IMG/VR virus record: IMGVR_UViG_3300023109_000073
Coordinates: 1-32,799 of that record
DNA length: 32,799 nt
Source of the DNA: a virus
Reading direction: 5' to 3' (one strand)
The notes under the pieces are model-generated. The model did not search any database, was not told where the DNA came from, and saw only the letters and a program-made list of their open reading frames with translations. Each line of letters begins with the position of its first letter. Position 1 is the first letter of the stretch. Below, piece by piece: positions 7,834 through 15,918 of this stretch. A program made the translations under genes and the position numbers.

Positions 7834-9798
7834 TTATCGGTTTTGGTTATACTTTCTTAATTGAATAGAAGGAACTGCATTGTCAATAATCTCTGCTAGG
7901 TGACTATCTCTTACAATATATTGCTGTAACATATTTGTATGCTGATCCTTTCCTATTGTTTGGTTAAATAATCTAATATTCGTAACAGCTAAATTACCAG
8001 GCATTAGCGAATATTGTTTTTGAGTTACCCATCCTTGCGCAGCTGTAATTTCAAAATTGTGATCCATCACATTTTCTAATGTATCTGAAACTGGCATAGA
8101 TGTTAATTTATTACTATTTGGATTTAGCTTGTATACATTGGCTGAAGTATTTAAGTACTTATTATTTAGATTATACACTAAGCCGTACCAATTACCATTA
8201 ACTGGTGGTGTAGCAAATCCATATTCTAGAATTAAATCATTAATATATGCTTTAATAAAAGTTTGATTTACTGTTATTTTTATACCTTTATCTCCTTGCC
8301 ATCCATCAAATATAGTTTGCTCTTGGGTAGCAGAAGTCATATTAGGTTTGAACCATGTGGTTATTGCTAAATTATTAGTATTCGGTAGTTGTGAAAATTT
8401 CTTGTATAATAAACATTCAATACCTCGATCTTTTACAGATTCTAAATCATAATGGTTTTTTGCAACAATCGTCCACTTGTTTCTAAGTTCTTTATCTGAT
8501 ATAACTAAACCGCTATGAATTCTATCTCTAACTCCATCTCCTACCTCAGAGAATACAGTTTGATATTGTGTAGATTTAGTAGTTTTTTCAAATTCATCTT
8601 TTTGCTCAGCACCAAATACTTCTTCAACACCAGTATAAAGATCATCTAATTGTTGTTCCATTGCTTGACCCTCAGCAGTATCTGTATCTATAATACTTGA
8701 CGTACGTTCTTCATATTTAGATAACATTAATCTCCAGTAAGTCATGGTTTGATTAAACTCATCAGCAAAACTTACAGAAGATACTTCATACATTCTATTC
8801 ATAATTGGAATGTACATATAGTCTCTAGGCCTTGGATGAATACCTGGTCCAAATGCTGCTTCCATTTGACCTTTTGTAATATGGATTTCAAAATCCTCGA
8901 AGCCCATTCCAAAAATATCATATTGGAATTCTCTAGTAGGCATCGCATTATCAGGAACCATAATCTTTAGGTTCCCTTGTTCTTTTACATTATATAGAGA
9001 ATATTCTTTTAAGATTACATCTCTAGATCTTTGATCAGGTTCAACTCTAAAATACTGAGTATCGTGTCCCCACATATTAGCAGATAATTCACTAATCTCT
9101 GAATATATCGCAGTAGGTTTACTTAAATTATATGGATCGTAAATAGGGTCTGAACAATCAATTACTACATTTGTACAACCTGCTAGATATGGGTCATCAC
9201 AATCTGTACAAAGTTGTGGACAAGATTGTATTGTACCGTCTGCTGTTTCTAATTCGAAAGTAACTGAAAGTAAACTTAAACTATGTAAAGATGAAAGTCT
9301 ATGAACTTCTGTTTTTACATCAATCCAAAGTGGTTTTGTTGGATCAAAAGTCATACCTAGTAAATCTCTTGGGCCAATACTATTATTCAAAGGCCTTAAC
9401 TCCGACATCTGTCCACCATCACTAGAAACGCTATCTTGTGACCATCTGAAATCATAGTTAAAATAATTATCTGCGTCTGTATATTCATAAAATTTTACAG
9501 CACTTGCAGAAAAACCAGCAGATTCTACAGTAGTAATAACATTTCCGTCAACACTATTAACCTGAAATATTTGAGACCCTGCAATAAACAAATTACCGGG
9601 ACTTAAATTAAAATTAGTACCAGTACCAATAATTGTCGTACTACCTTGAGTTATTGCTAAAGTACCTACTGAATTAGGTGAGTTTACACCCACTAAAATA
9701 TTCCAAGAAATAATACGATTAACATTCGTATATGGTTCCTGTAATTTAGCGAAGAAGTAATCCCCGATAGCATTCGCTGTAAAATTTGTTACTGCCAT
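7834..9798 (-). CDS. gp14: gp14-like neck protein with added N-terminal, Cys-rich and lectin-like domains
   Basis: A 654-aa virion protein (T4 gp14 is 256 aa). Residues about 230-380 match the gp14 layout: MWGHDTQYFRVEPDQ (gp14: 'm.G....Y.pr'), RDVILKEYSLYNVKEQGNLK, FGMGFEDFEIHITKGQMEAA, PRPRDYMYIPIMNRMYEV and FNQTMTYWRLMLSKYEE. In T4, gp14 with gp13 and gp15 connects head and tail. The N-terminal ~200 residues hold a beta-rich segment (GTLAITQGSTTIIGTGTNF) and a Cys cluster (CPQLCTDCDDPYLAGC). The C-terminal ~220 residues (ITTWFKPNMTS, FDGWQGDKGIKITVNQTFIK, NGNWYGLVYNLNNKYLN) resemble a concanavalin/LamG-like fold. It has its own late promoter and lies upstream of gp16-gp17. The gp14 core is likely; the added domains are inferred. 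Confidence 0.7.
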   Translation of the reverse strand: MAVTNFTANAIGDYFFAKLQEPYTNVNRIISWNILVGVNSPNSVGTLAITQGSTTIIGTGTNFNLSPGNLFIAGSQIFQVNSVDGNVITTVESAGFSASAVKFYEYTDADNYFNYDFRWSQDSVSSDGGQMSELRPLNNSIGPRDLLGMTFDPTKPLWIDVKTEVHRLSSLHSLSLLSVTFELETADGTIQSCPQLCTDCDDPYLAGCTNVVIDCSDPIYDPYNLSKPTAIYSEISELSANMWGHDTQYFRVEPDQRSRDVILKEYSLYNVKEQGNLKIMVPDNAMPTREFQYDIFGMGFEDFEIHITKGQMEAAFGPGIHPRPRDYMYIPIMNRMYEVSSVSFADEFNQTMTYWRLMLSKYEERTSSIIDTDTAEGQAMEQQLDDLYTGVEEVFGAEQKDEFEKTTKSTQYQTVFSEVGDGVRDRIHSGLVISDKELRNKWTIVAKNHYDLESVKDRGIECLLYKKFSQLPNTNNLAITTWFKPNMTSATQEQTIFDGWQGDKGIKITVNQTFIKAYINDLILEYGFATPPVNGNWYGLVYNLNNKYLNTSANVYKLNPNSNKLTSMPVSDTLENVMDHNFEITAAQGWVTQKQYSLMPGNLAVTNIRLFNQTIGKDQHTNMLQQYIVRDSHLAEIIDNAVPSIQLRKYNQNR

Positions 9799-9828
9799 AT
9801 TAAAAGAGTCTTAACTCTACTATTTTTA

Positions 9829-9837
9829 TTATATATC
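9829..9837 (-). promoter_or_regulatory. late promoter GATATATAA embedded in the 222-aa gene stop
   Basis: The nonamer is exactly GAT ATA TAA, the last two codons (Asp-Ile) and stop of the upstream gene. The leader to the gp14-like ATG is 30 nt and contains a small dyad, AGAGT-TAAG-ACTCT (9806-9819). Confidence 0.75.
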
Positions 9838-10497
9838 TGACTCCCAATCGGTGATTAAAAGCATTTCAGGATTATCTTGTTCGTGGTGTTCTAATGCGTG
9901 AATAAATGCATTAGTTACACCCAAAGTTTCAACTGTATTATTCTCAGCTTGAAATAAATCTAAAGACTCTAAAAAGTCTTTTACTCTAAATATACTAAAC
10001 TTATCTCCTTCTTTTAAAAGACCAGCTCTTACTAATATAGAATTAGATAAATGTAATTCGTGCATATTAAATAGATCAAACATACGAATACTCCCTCGTA
10101 GTGTTTTAATATCGTATTTAATAGTCTTAGCTTGATCTACTGTTACAATTCTATTATAGCTAGAATTTTTATTTAGATTAACTTTAATATATTTTAGGTT
10201 TGGCATAGTATCAAAAATCTGCCAAATAAAATAAATTGATGTAGCCTCTTTATGTATGTTTATACCACTAACAGATTTAAATCTATTAACATCTTTCTTA
10301 AAACCATATTCTAAATATTGAAGCATACGGTCTTTACTAACTAATACTACGTCATCGCTAGTTCTTTTTGCCTCGCTATCTCTATTTAATATACCCCATA
10401 ATTTAAGATCTATTGAGTTATATTTGTAAAGAGTAATGTCTATGATCTCTGTAAAATAGTCTTCAACTTTTTGCATAAACTTGTATCTGTTCTTCAA
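9829..10497 (-). CDS. hypothetical 222-aa protein of the gp44 operon
   Basis: Unrecognised soluble protein with mixed helix/strand composition, basic N-terminus (MKNRYKFMQKVEDYF) and acidic C-terminus (LLITDWESDI). Segments such as VVLVSKDRMLQYLEYGFKKD, YFIWQIFDTMPNLKYIKVNL and IRMFDLFNMHELHLSNSILV look like an ordinary globular fold. It overlaps the preceding 143-aa gene by 35 bp in another frame; using the next Met (MQKVED) would still leave 14 bp of overlap. It is the last gene of the gp44-RNase H unit and has no late promoter of its own, suggesting early or middle expression with replication functions. Its stop codon is part of the gp14 promoter. It does not look like gp13, RegA or DNA polymerase. 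Confidence 0.8.
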   Translation of the reverse strand: MKNRYKFMQKVEDYFTEIIDITLYKYNSIDLKLWGILNRDSEAKRTSDDVVLVSKDRMLQYLEYGFKKDVNRFKSVSGINIHKEATSIYFIWQIFDTMPNLKYIKVNLNKNSSYNRIVTVDQAKTIKYDIKTLRGSIRMFDLFNMHELHLSNSILVRAGLLKEGDKFSIFRVKDFLESLDLFQAENNTVETLGVTNAFIHALEHHEQDNPEMLLITDWESDI

Positions 10498-10894
10498 TTT
10501 TTTTCAAATCAGCGAAAAGATGGTCTTTAGCAAAAAGTTTTAATTCATTAAATTCTCTGCTTCCAATCTCGTTCCTGTCCATATATATGGTAACAGCCCT
10601 TTCACTTGGAATATATTTATCTGCTTTATTTTTAGCAGCCTTTTTGGTTTTAGTATAGAACCAACCTGGAACAGATTTGAATCGAGAAGCAACAGTTGCC
10701 CAGCATTCTACTACATTACCACCATTAATACCATTAATATTAAATAGTTGAGCATTACTAGGATATTTAATAGACATAAAACGATTAATCATAAAATGAT
10801 GCCGCTTCTTTGTACTATTCTTTAATGTATTATATTGGGCTCTTTTCGTGAACATTATCTTCACGAAGTCAAATAGTTTAGTTTCGTCTAACAT
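10463..10894 (-). CDS. possible clamp-loader small subunit (gp62-like)
   Basis: A 143-aa protein (T4 gp62 is 187 aa). The segment KKRHHFMINRFMSIKYPSNA followed by LFNINGINGGNVVECWATVA and SRFKSVPGWFYTKTKK resembles the core of gp62-like proteins in distant T4 relatives ('yMiNr.lS...d....n', then a small-aliphatic helix and 'krf.kwikk'). The rest is basic and helical and ends KKIEEQIQVYAKS. It is in the same operon as gp44, the large clamp-loader subunit, which needs a gp62 partner; in T4 the order is 44-62. I rate the match as suggestive only. A RegA or unrelated function cannot be excluded. It starts 29 bp after the 52-aa gene. Confidence 0.45.
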   Translation of the reverse strand: MLDETKLFDFVKIMFTKRAQYNTLKNSTKKRHHFMINRFMSIKYPSNAQLFNINGINGGNVVECWATVASRFKSVPGWFYTKTKKAAKNKADKYIPSERAVTIYMDRNEIGSREFNELKLFAKDHLFADLKKIEEQIQVYAKS

Positions 10895-10923
10895 GTTTGT
10901 TATATGTTAATAAGTGGTAAAGT

Positions 10924-11082
10924 TTACTTACACCACTCGAGGAATGCCATATTATATGATTCCTCATAAGAATATCCTTCTTTTAAAAGTTTATTAGCCC
11001 ATTTGGTAACTTCAGCTTTTAAACCATAAGCATTAGCTTCAGCTAGAATTTCTTCAATTAATAAATGTTCATCTAAAGTCAT
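10924..11082 (-). CDS. 52-aa hypothetical acidic helical protein
   Basis: Short ORF starting MTLDEHLLIEEILAEANAYG and ending YNMAFLEWCK. Its ATG overlaps the RNase H stop by 1 nt (TAATG), a typical translational coupling arrangement in this genome. The sequence is mostly helical: an acidic first helix (DEHLLIEEILAEANAYG) and a second with KAEVTKWANKLLKEG, then SYEESYNMAFLEW. The 'G.s.eea...Af.ew' ending is common in small phage proteins that may form helical hairpins. Function unknown. It belongs to the replication operon between RNase H and the gp62-like gene. Confidence 0.7.
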   Translation of the reverse strand: MTLDEHLLIEEILAEANAYGLKAEVTKWANKLLKEGYSYEESYNMAFLEWCK

Positions 11083-12347
11083 TAGAATAACTTTTTAGTT
11101 GGATCTTTTTTTGATGTATTCTTAGTCTTTTTACCTACTAACTTCATAGGAGACTTTGGATCTTCTTTTGGAATATCCATACCTGCGAAAGGGTCTGGTG
11201 CAAAGTTAGCTTTCTTAGCTCCTTCTAACCAATCAGTACCTTCTAGTATTTTATCCATCTCCATAATAGAATCTTTTGATTCAATTGCTCCTTCCCAATC
11301 TCTTTCAATAGCTTCATAGATAGCTTTTTGAATTGGATCTGGGATAGTTTTATTATGCAATAACATTAAAGCAATATTGGTAGTAAGATTAGTCTTAATT
11401 AAAGTAGTATTAGTATGTCCTATTACTCTATAGATAATATCTGATAGAATATCTTTTGCTTCTGATGAAAACAAGAAGTCAATTGTAAAGTCGTCATACT
11501 CTTTAATGTATTGTTTCCAGATAGTCTCTGCAGTTTTATCTGTGATAGAATAGTTTCTAAGTTTACCATTCTTCATTTCTTTTTGCCATGTAACAACTGA
11601 CTGGATATTATCTGATTTATCACCTACAAGTATTTTCTTAAAGATAAACTCATCACAGTCAATCTCTTCTGTTTTAATCTTGTTAGCTTTTATCCAGTCC
11701 ATAATATCGTTTTGATAATTATCACGCAACATAGACTGACCGCCCATATTGAATAACATATCATCATTTGAAATTTCTGCAGTAGCTGAAGTAGTCATAT
11801 CCATTTCGAAACCTTTATATGCATAAAGTGTTTTCTTAGTATTGTAATACCACAATGTATGTGCATCGTTAGTTTGTGAATAGTTAACTAATTGAATTAG
11901 ATCGCGATCACCTGACCATACAATACATGATTTACCTCTAGCATTTAGAGCGGCTGACCATCCGAAGATAACATCATCTGCTTCTGCGCCTTGGATCTGG
12001 TGTACAGTAACACCCTTGCTTGCTACAATCTTTTGAAATTCTTCATAGACTGCATATACCGATGGCCAGTCTACAGTTTGGTTTTGCTTTCTTGTACCTT
12101 TATAGTCTGATGCTGGAAATAGATCTTTACGCCAAGACTTTGAGTCTACAGCTAATACTACATCATCTACAAACATCTTAAGCTTACGCATCTCTGATGC
12201 AAAGTCAATAGATAATTTGCGCATAAACTGCGCTCGTTGTTTATCATCAGCAAGTAATTTGCCGTGCTTTGGTTTCGGTAATACGAATAGTCTACTGAAG
12301 ACAAAGTAGTTACCGTCAATTAATAGTGTATGTTTTCCCACTTTCAT
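11082..12347 (-). CDS. rnh: RNase H / 5'-3' FEN-like exonuclease
   Basis: A 421-aa protein of the phage RNase H/flap-nuclease family, which removes RNA primers and flaps from lagging-strand fragments. T4 RNase H has 305 aa. Visible active-site motifs: LLIDGNYFVFSR (D11), AVDSKSWRKDLFPASDYKG (D68; basic arch region), GAEADDVI (E122, D124, D125), WSGDRDLIQLV (D147, D149) and the helix-three-turn-helix motif VGDKSDNI (241-248). All expected metal ligands are present. The C-terminal ~100 residues are extra and end in a Lys-rich tail, SKKDPTKKLF, which could bind the sliding clamp (inference). It follows gp44 after 75 bp, with a TAATG overlap to the next small gene. Confidence 0.92.
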   Translation of the reverse strand: MKVGKHTLLIDGNYFVFSRLFVLPKPKHGKLLADDKQRAQFMRKLSIDFASEMRKLKMFVDDVVLAVDSKSWRKDLFPASDYKGTRKQNQTVDWPSVYAVYEEFQKIVASKGVTVHQIQGAEADDVIFGWSAALNARGKSCIVWSGDRDLIQLVNYSQTNDAHTLWYYNTKKTLYAYKGFEMDMTTSATAEISNDDMLFNMGGQSMLRDNYQNDIMDWIKANKIKTEEIDCDEFIFKKILVGDKSDNIQSVVTWQKEMKNGKLRNYSITDKTAETIWKQYIKEYDDFTIDFLFSSEAKDILSDIIYRVIGHTNTTLIKTNLTTNIALMLLHNKTIPDPIQKAIYEAIERDWEGAIESKDSIMEMDKILEGTDWLEGAKKANFAPDPFAGMDIPKEDPKSPMKLVGKKTKNTSKKDPTKKLF

Positions 12348-12422
12348 ATCTTATGTTTGTTATGCTTTTCTAGTACTAATATACGAAAAATATCTGACAT
12401 AGAAAAATTATTTAACACTTTT

Positions 12423-13379
12423 TTAGCCTTTAATTATTCCTTGTATCTCATAAACGCAACTTAACATTGTGATTACGGGATCTATTACATGAACTCTCTG
12501 CTGTTGGTGTTTAGCTACAGAAATAATGATCTGTGGGATATGCTTAACCGATTGCAATTGTTCTTGTTGTATATATTCTACAAACTCTTCACCTAACGAT
12601 TGTAGAATATCATCGACTCTATTAGAATAATTACTAACTAGTAGTTGATAGTTTTTAGCTGGATCAGTCTCGTTAAAGACTAATTCAAATACGTCTTTAT
12701 AGACTGAGTTAAATCTCTTTACATCTCCAACTGTAATATTATTTGTACCTTGAGTTTTAAACCCTTGTAATTTGTTAAGCGTAGATCTAAGATCTGGGAA
12801 GTTACGCCTAACAAATTCTACTAGAGCTTCTTTCTCAATTGTCATTTCTTCCTGTTTACAAATATCATATACTCTACGAATATACTTCTTTGTTAACTCG
12901 GTCTCCTCTTCTTTATCAAAGTCAAAGTTAATAACTTCAAATCTAGATAGGATTGGGTCTGGCAACTTATTGATATAGTTACAAGTTGCGATAAATCTTG
13001 AATTGGATGCAAATTGCTCCATAGTAGCACGAAGTGCTTTAAAGAACTGATCTGATACACCATCGACCTCATCTAGGATAACTACCTTGAACATCCCAGG
13101 CCCATCCATAATTGAGACTGTAGAACAGAAATCTGTAATTCTAGTTCTAATTACATCTACAGAGGTATCTGTGGACGCGTTGATGTACAAATAAGGCAAT
13201 CCAAACTGATTGACAATGGCTTTTGCAGTAGAGGTCTTACCTGTTCCTGGTGAGCCTGCAAATAGCATATTCTGGACTAGTCCGTCTTTGAACTTATTCA
13301 TTACTGCATCAGGCAGTATTAGTTCTTCTAAATTTTTTGGCCGATACTTCTCGGTAAAAAGTTGGTTTATTGATTGCAT
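12423..13379 (-). CDS. gp44: sliding-clamp loader large subunit gp44
   Basis: 318 aa, almost the same as T4 gp44 (319). AAA+ ATPase that loads the gp45 clamp together with gp62. N-terminal FTEKYRPKNLEELILPD is the usual RFC-type box. Walker A GSPGTGKT (42-49), Walker B VVILDEVD (99-106), sensor 1 ATCN (131-134) and the SRF arginine-finger motif (145-147) are all intact. The C-terminal ~100 residues form the collar region. First gene of the leftward replication unit, divergent from the plus-strand 164-aa gene. A 7-bp dyad lies within 26 nt of its start; in T4 the gp44 leader is a RegA target, but no RegA is visible here. Confidence 0.96.
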   Translation of the reverse strand: MQSINQLFTEKYRPKNLEELILPDAVMNKFKDGLVQNMLFAGSPGTGKTSTAKAIVNQFGLPYLYINASTDTSVDVIRTRITDFCSTVSIMDGPGMFKVVILDEVDGVSDQFFKALRATMEQFASNSRFIATCNYINKLPDPILSRFEVINFDFDKEEETELTKKYIRRVYDICKQEEMTIEKEALVEFVRRNFPDLRSTLNKLQGFKTQGTNNITVGDVKRFNSVYKDVFELVFNETDPAKNYQLLVSNYSNRVDDILQSLGEEFVEYIQQEQLQSVKHIPQIIISVAKHQQQRVHVIDPVITMLSCVYEIQGIIKG

Positions 13380-13382
13380 ACA

Positions 13383-13405
13383 ACTATAAGTTTAATTGTT
13401 ATAGT
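13383..13405. promoter_or_regulatory. dyad ACTATAA-N9-TTATAGT in the divergent gp44 / 164-aa intergenic region
   Basis: Perfect 7-bp inverted repeat with a 9-bp spacer, placed 4-26 nt upstream of the gp44 ATG and 39-61 nt upstream of the divergent plus-strand gene. It could be a repressor operator or an AU-rich hairpin over the gp44 ribosome-binding region. AT-rich dyads of this size can arise by chance, so confidence is low. Confidence 0.3.
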
Positions 13406-13443
13406 ATCAGATGGCTAAAATGTTTCATAGATAAATATACTAT

Positions 13444-13938
13444 ATGAGTATACGAATTGAGAAGACAGGAGGCCCATGGCCAGCAAACCGATACGGTATT
13501 GTTCTAAAGTACTTACCAAGATTCTTAAGAAAGTTTCTAATAACTCACAGGAATCTTGCTAAATGGTCTGATGATGACCAATTCATGGAATGTGTTTTAA
13601 AGATACAGCGACCGAATTCTAGAACTAATACTAAGATTTATTGGGATGTGATAAATGATAGAGCAATAGATGAAAAAGGTCTAGAGCGTTCATATAATAC
13701 TATTGATTGGTATTGTGCCATCTCACTTAAACCTATTAGGGCTAAGTTTATGAATTTCGATTTAAAGAATTTCATACACCCTGAATATTACGATGTCTTA
13801 GAAGCGCCAATGGTGGATAGTCGTATACTTAAATCATCAGTTGACTTTCGCAAGAAATGCAAAAAACTCCTGCTCGCAGAACGAGAGGAGTTTCTTAAAC
13901 TTGCTAAAAAGAACGCTAAGTCTAATTTATCTACTTAG
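13444..13938 (+). CDS. hypothetical 164-aa protein, only plus-strand gene
   Basis: Unrecognised basic protein (MSIRIEKTGGPWPANRYGIV...). Sensible composition with Trp/Tyr-containing segments (NTKIYWDVINDRAID, SYNTIDWYCAISLK) and a Lys-rich C-terminal helix (KKCKKLLLAEREEFLKLAKK). It is transcribed away from gp44, sharing a 64-bp divergent region, and its 3' end overlaps the end of the 642-aa gene by 12 bp, tail to tail. No GATATATAA motif precedes it, so it is probably an early or middle gene. The coding sequence contains a hairpin that looks like a terminator for the opposite strand. Taken as real because nothing else occupies this strand or interval and the protein looks globular. Confidence 0.8.
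   Translation: MSIRIEKTGGPWPANRYGIVLKYLPRFLRKFLITHRNLAKWSDDDQFMECVLKIQRPNSRTNTKIYWDVINDRAIDEKGLERSYNTIDWYCAISLKPIRAKFMNFDLKNFIHPEYYDVLEAPMVDSRILKSSVDFRKKCKKLLLAEREEFLKLAKKNAKSNLST
13861..13893 (-). terminator. minus-strand intrinsic terminator inside the plus-strand gene
   Basis: Stem AAACTCCT / AGGAGTTT (13864-13871 with 13886-13893), extended by CTCG/CGAG after a 1-nt bulge, with loop CAGAA. On the minus strand the stem runs into six T (13866-13861). It lies 34 bp past the stop of the 642-aa gene and so would end that transcript, although it is coding sequence on the other strand. Confidence 0.75.
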
Positions 13939-15855
13939 AATTATTTTCATTTTATCAGCAATTGACATTGACTCATGCAATTCAATTTTCTGATTTATAC
14001 CTAAGTCTTCTTTTAAAGACTCCCAAGTTAATTCTTTAGATTCGTTCTTGGCTTTTTGTTTTTTCTTAATTTCATCGAAGTCTCCATTCTTAACTGCTTT
14101 TAAATCTTTTGCAGCCTGGTCTACATCCTTTTGATCTTGAGGAATCTCTTTATCTTTTAATTCCTTCTCTCTATCTTTAAGATCTTCTTTTTTCTTTTTC
14201 AGATCTTCAATTTCATCTTTTGCAACTTGTACTGCAGCTTCTTGGTCAGAAGATTTAGCCTCTTCGACTTCTTCTTGTGAACCCACAGCCTCTTGATAAT
14301 TTGATTTTGCAGATCCAACATCGGCCTTTGCATCTTCAATCTCAGTAACATCTCCGCCAAGCTCAGCTTTAGTTAATTTAGCTTGTGCAATTTCTAGTTT
14401 TTTTGACATAACATCTGGGTGGTTTCTTGAATTTAATTTATCCATTAAACCCGGTAGTTCATCTTCTAACTTCTTAATTTGATCGTCCACTTTCTCAATA
14501 TCTTCTGCACTAGGTGGATTGGAAGCCGCTACGGTTTCTTTTGCTTTTGTAATATCACCGTCAACCTTTTTAATTGCATCAGGTATTTCTGCTAATTCTT
14601 TCTCATCATCTTGTAATGACTTTTGAGCAGAAGCTAATTTATCTTGAGCTTTTTTAATTTCAGGATTTTTAGGTTCTTCTTCTTTTCCATCATCTTTCAT
14701 TAAAGGATTACCACTATCTTCTGTATCGTCTTTAGTACTACCAGCTTTAGAATCTTTCTTTTCGTAATCTTCGCCCTTTAATGCAGCTCTTTGAGCTTTT
14801 AACTCTTCTAGGTAATCTTCTAAGTAGTAAATACCTTCTTGTGTTTTATCTTCTTGTTGTTTCGCTGCCGCTAGCTCTGCCTCTAATTTACTTTTTTGTT
14901 CCGGATCTGCGTCTGCTAGATCTTTCTTAATATCAGCAATTTTAGATTGTACAGGTGCAAGATCCTCATCCTTTTCTCTATCAATTTCAATTTGAATTTT
15001 CTTAATATCCTCTTCTAACTTAGGATCGACATCTTTTGAAAGCTCTTTAATAGCTTCATCTGCCTCTTTAGACTTGGCTCCCATTTTCTTAAGCTCATCA
15101 GCAGCCTCTTTTGCAGCATCTGATTTACCCTTTTCTTTTGCAATTCTACCCTTTTCTCTTAGGCCTTCTAGCTTTGTTTCGTTAACAATTTTCTTTTTAG
15201 TATTAGCATAAAGATCTCCTTCGCTACCACTTGGCATATTCTCCTCATACTTCTTTAGGTCTTCATTAGCATCTTCTAAAGCTTGTTTTGCCTGCTCTTT
15301 TACTTCTTCGAATTTTTCACTAAGATCTGACTTCTTATCTTTAAGTGCTTTAATTGTGGCAATTGCTTTTTGTTTGATTGCATCCTTTTTAGGACCAGCA
15401 GCTTCATCCCTAGCACGCTTCATTTTATCAATAGAAGCTTCTATTTTTTTTATTGCATCATATTCTTTAGCAGCAATAATATCTGCATTAGCATTAGAAA
15501 GTAAATCTTTATATTTACCTTTTAATAGAGCTATACCCTTTACGAAGTTGGCCTGTTTCTTAACCCATCCTAAGATTGCGTCTAGACTTTCGTTTAGTGG
15601 TCTATTTTCTTGAAAAAAAAAATCTTTATTTACAGTCTCTGTTATTTGCTTTGATAGTGTTTCTAAATTAGTTAGAATTTTATCCACATCTGCAATAATT
15701 TCTGCTCGAACCTTATCTCCTGTAGATTTAACAGTTTTATCAACTGGTATAGAAGATGTGCTAGCATTACCTAAGGGTGCGACATTTTGGCCTGGGTTTG
15801 AAACCTCACCTGCAGCAAACTCTTCAAATAATTTTACTTTATTGGTTTTAATCAT
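13927..15855 (-). CDS. 642-aa coiled-coil protein, likely internal head/core protein
   Basis: Lys/Glu/Asp-rich protein, nearly all helical with long coiled coils (for example EELKAQRAALKGEDYEKKD and KDEIEDLKKKKEDLKDREKE). The N-terminus, MIKTNKVKLFEEFAAGEVSN, resembles the T4 capsid-targeting sequence of internal proteins (MKTYQEFIAEA in IPI), and also the start of the 117-aa core-type protein in this window. A low-complexity linker (NPGQNVAPLGNASTSSIP) follows. It sits directly after the capsid gene, with its own late promoter and flanking terminators, so it is a separate late unit. Probable role: prohead core or packaged internal protein. A tape-measure role seems less likely because hydrophobic segments are lacking. 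Family not recognised. Confidence 0.85.
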   Translation of the reverse strand: MIKTNKVKLFEEFAAGEVSNPGQNVAPLGNASTSSIPVDKTVKSTGDKVRAEIIADVDKILTNLETLSKQITETVNKDFFFQENRPLNESLDAILGWVKKQANFVKGIALLKGKYKDLLSNANADIIAAKEYDAIKKIEASIDKMKRARDEAAGPKKDAIKQKAIATIKALKDKKSDLSEKFEEVKEQAKQALEDANEDLKKYEENMPSGSEGDLYANTKKKIVNETKLEGLREKGRIAKEKGKSDAAKEAADELKKMGAKSKEADEAIKELSKDVDPKLEEDIKKIQIEIDREKDEDLAPVQSKIADIKKDLADADPEQKSKLEAELAAAKQQEDKTQEGIYYLEDYLEELKAQRAALKGEDYEKKDSKAGSTKDDTEDSGNPLMKDDGKEEEPKNPEIKKAQDKLASAQKSLQDDEKELAEIPDAIKKVDGDITKAKETVAASNPPSAEDIEKVDDQIKKLEDELPGLMDKLNSRNHPDVMSKKLEIAQAKLTKAELGGDVTEIEDAKADVGSAKSNYQEAVGSQEEVEEAKSSDQEAAVQVAKDEIEDLKKKKEDLKDREKELKDKEIPQDQKDVDQAAKDLKAVKNGDFDEIKKKQKAKNESKELTWESLKEDLGINQKIELHESMSIADKMKIILSR

Positions 15856-15882
15856 TTTTCGATATATGTGTTTGTCTATGTT

Positions 15883-15891
15883 TTATATATC
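15883..15891 (-). promoter_or_regulatory. late promoter GATATATAA for the 642-aa coiled-coil gene
   Basis: Exact motif in the context CTAGATATATAAAACATAG, 27 nt before the ATG and just after the gp23 terminator. Confidence 0.75.
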
Positions 15892-15918
15892 TAGATATTT
15901 TTGCTTAATTTTTTATAT

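Noticed and set aside
9806-9819. Short hairpin AGAGT-TAAG-ACTCT as a terminator in the gp14 leader
   Set aside because: Only a 5-bp AT-rich stem, located between promoter and start codon; it is noted as a dyad in the promoter entry but is too weak to call a terminator.
9829-10497. 222-aa protein as gp13 (neck) because it precedes gp14
   Set aside because: No resemblance to gp13, and it is in the gp44 operon by overlap, with the late promoter located at its end and not at its start.
13866-13893. The hairpin at 13864-13893 as a plus-strand terminator
   Set aside because: On the plus strand it is followed by TTTCTT within the open frame and would truncate the gene; the T-run is on the minus-strand side.
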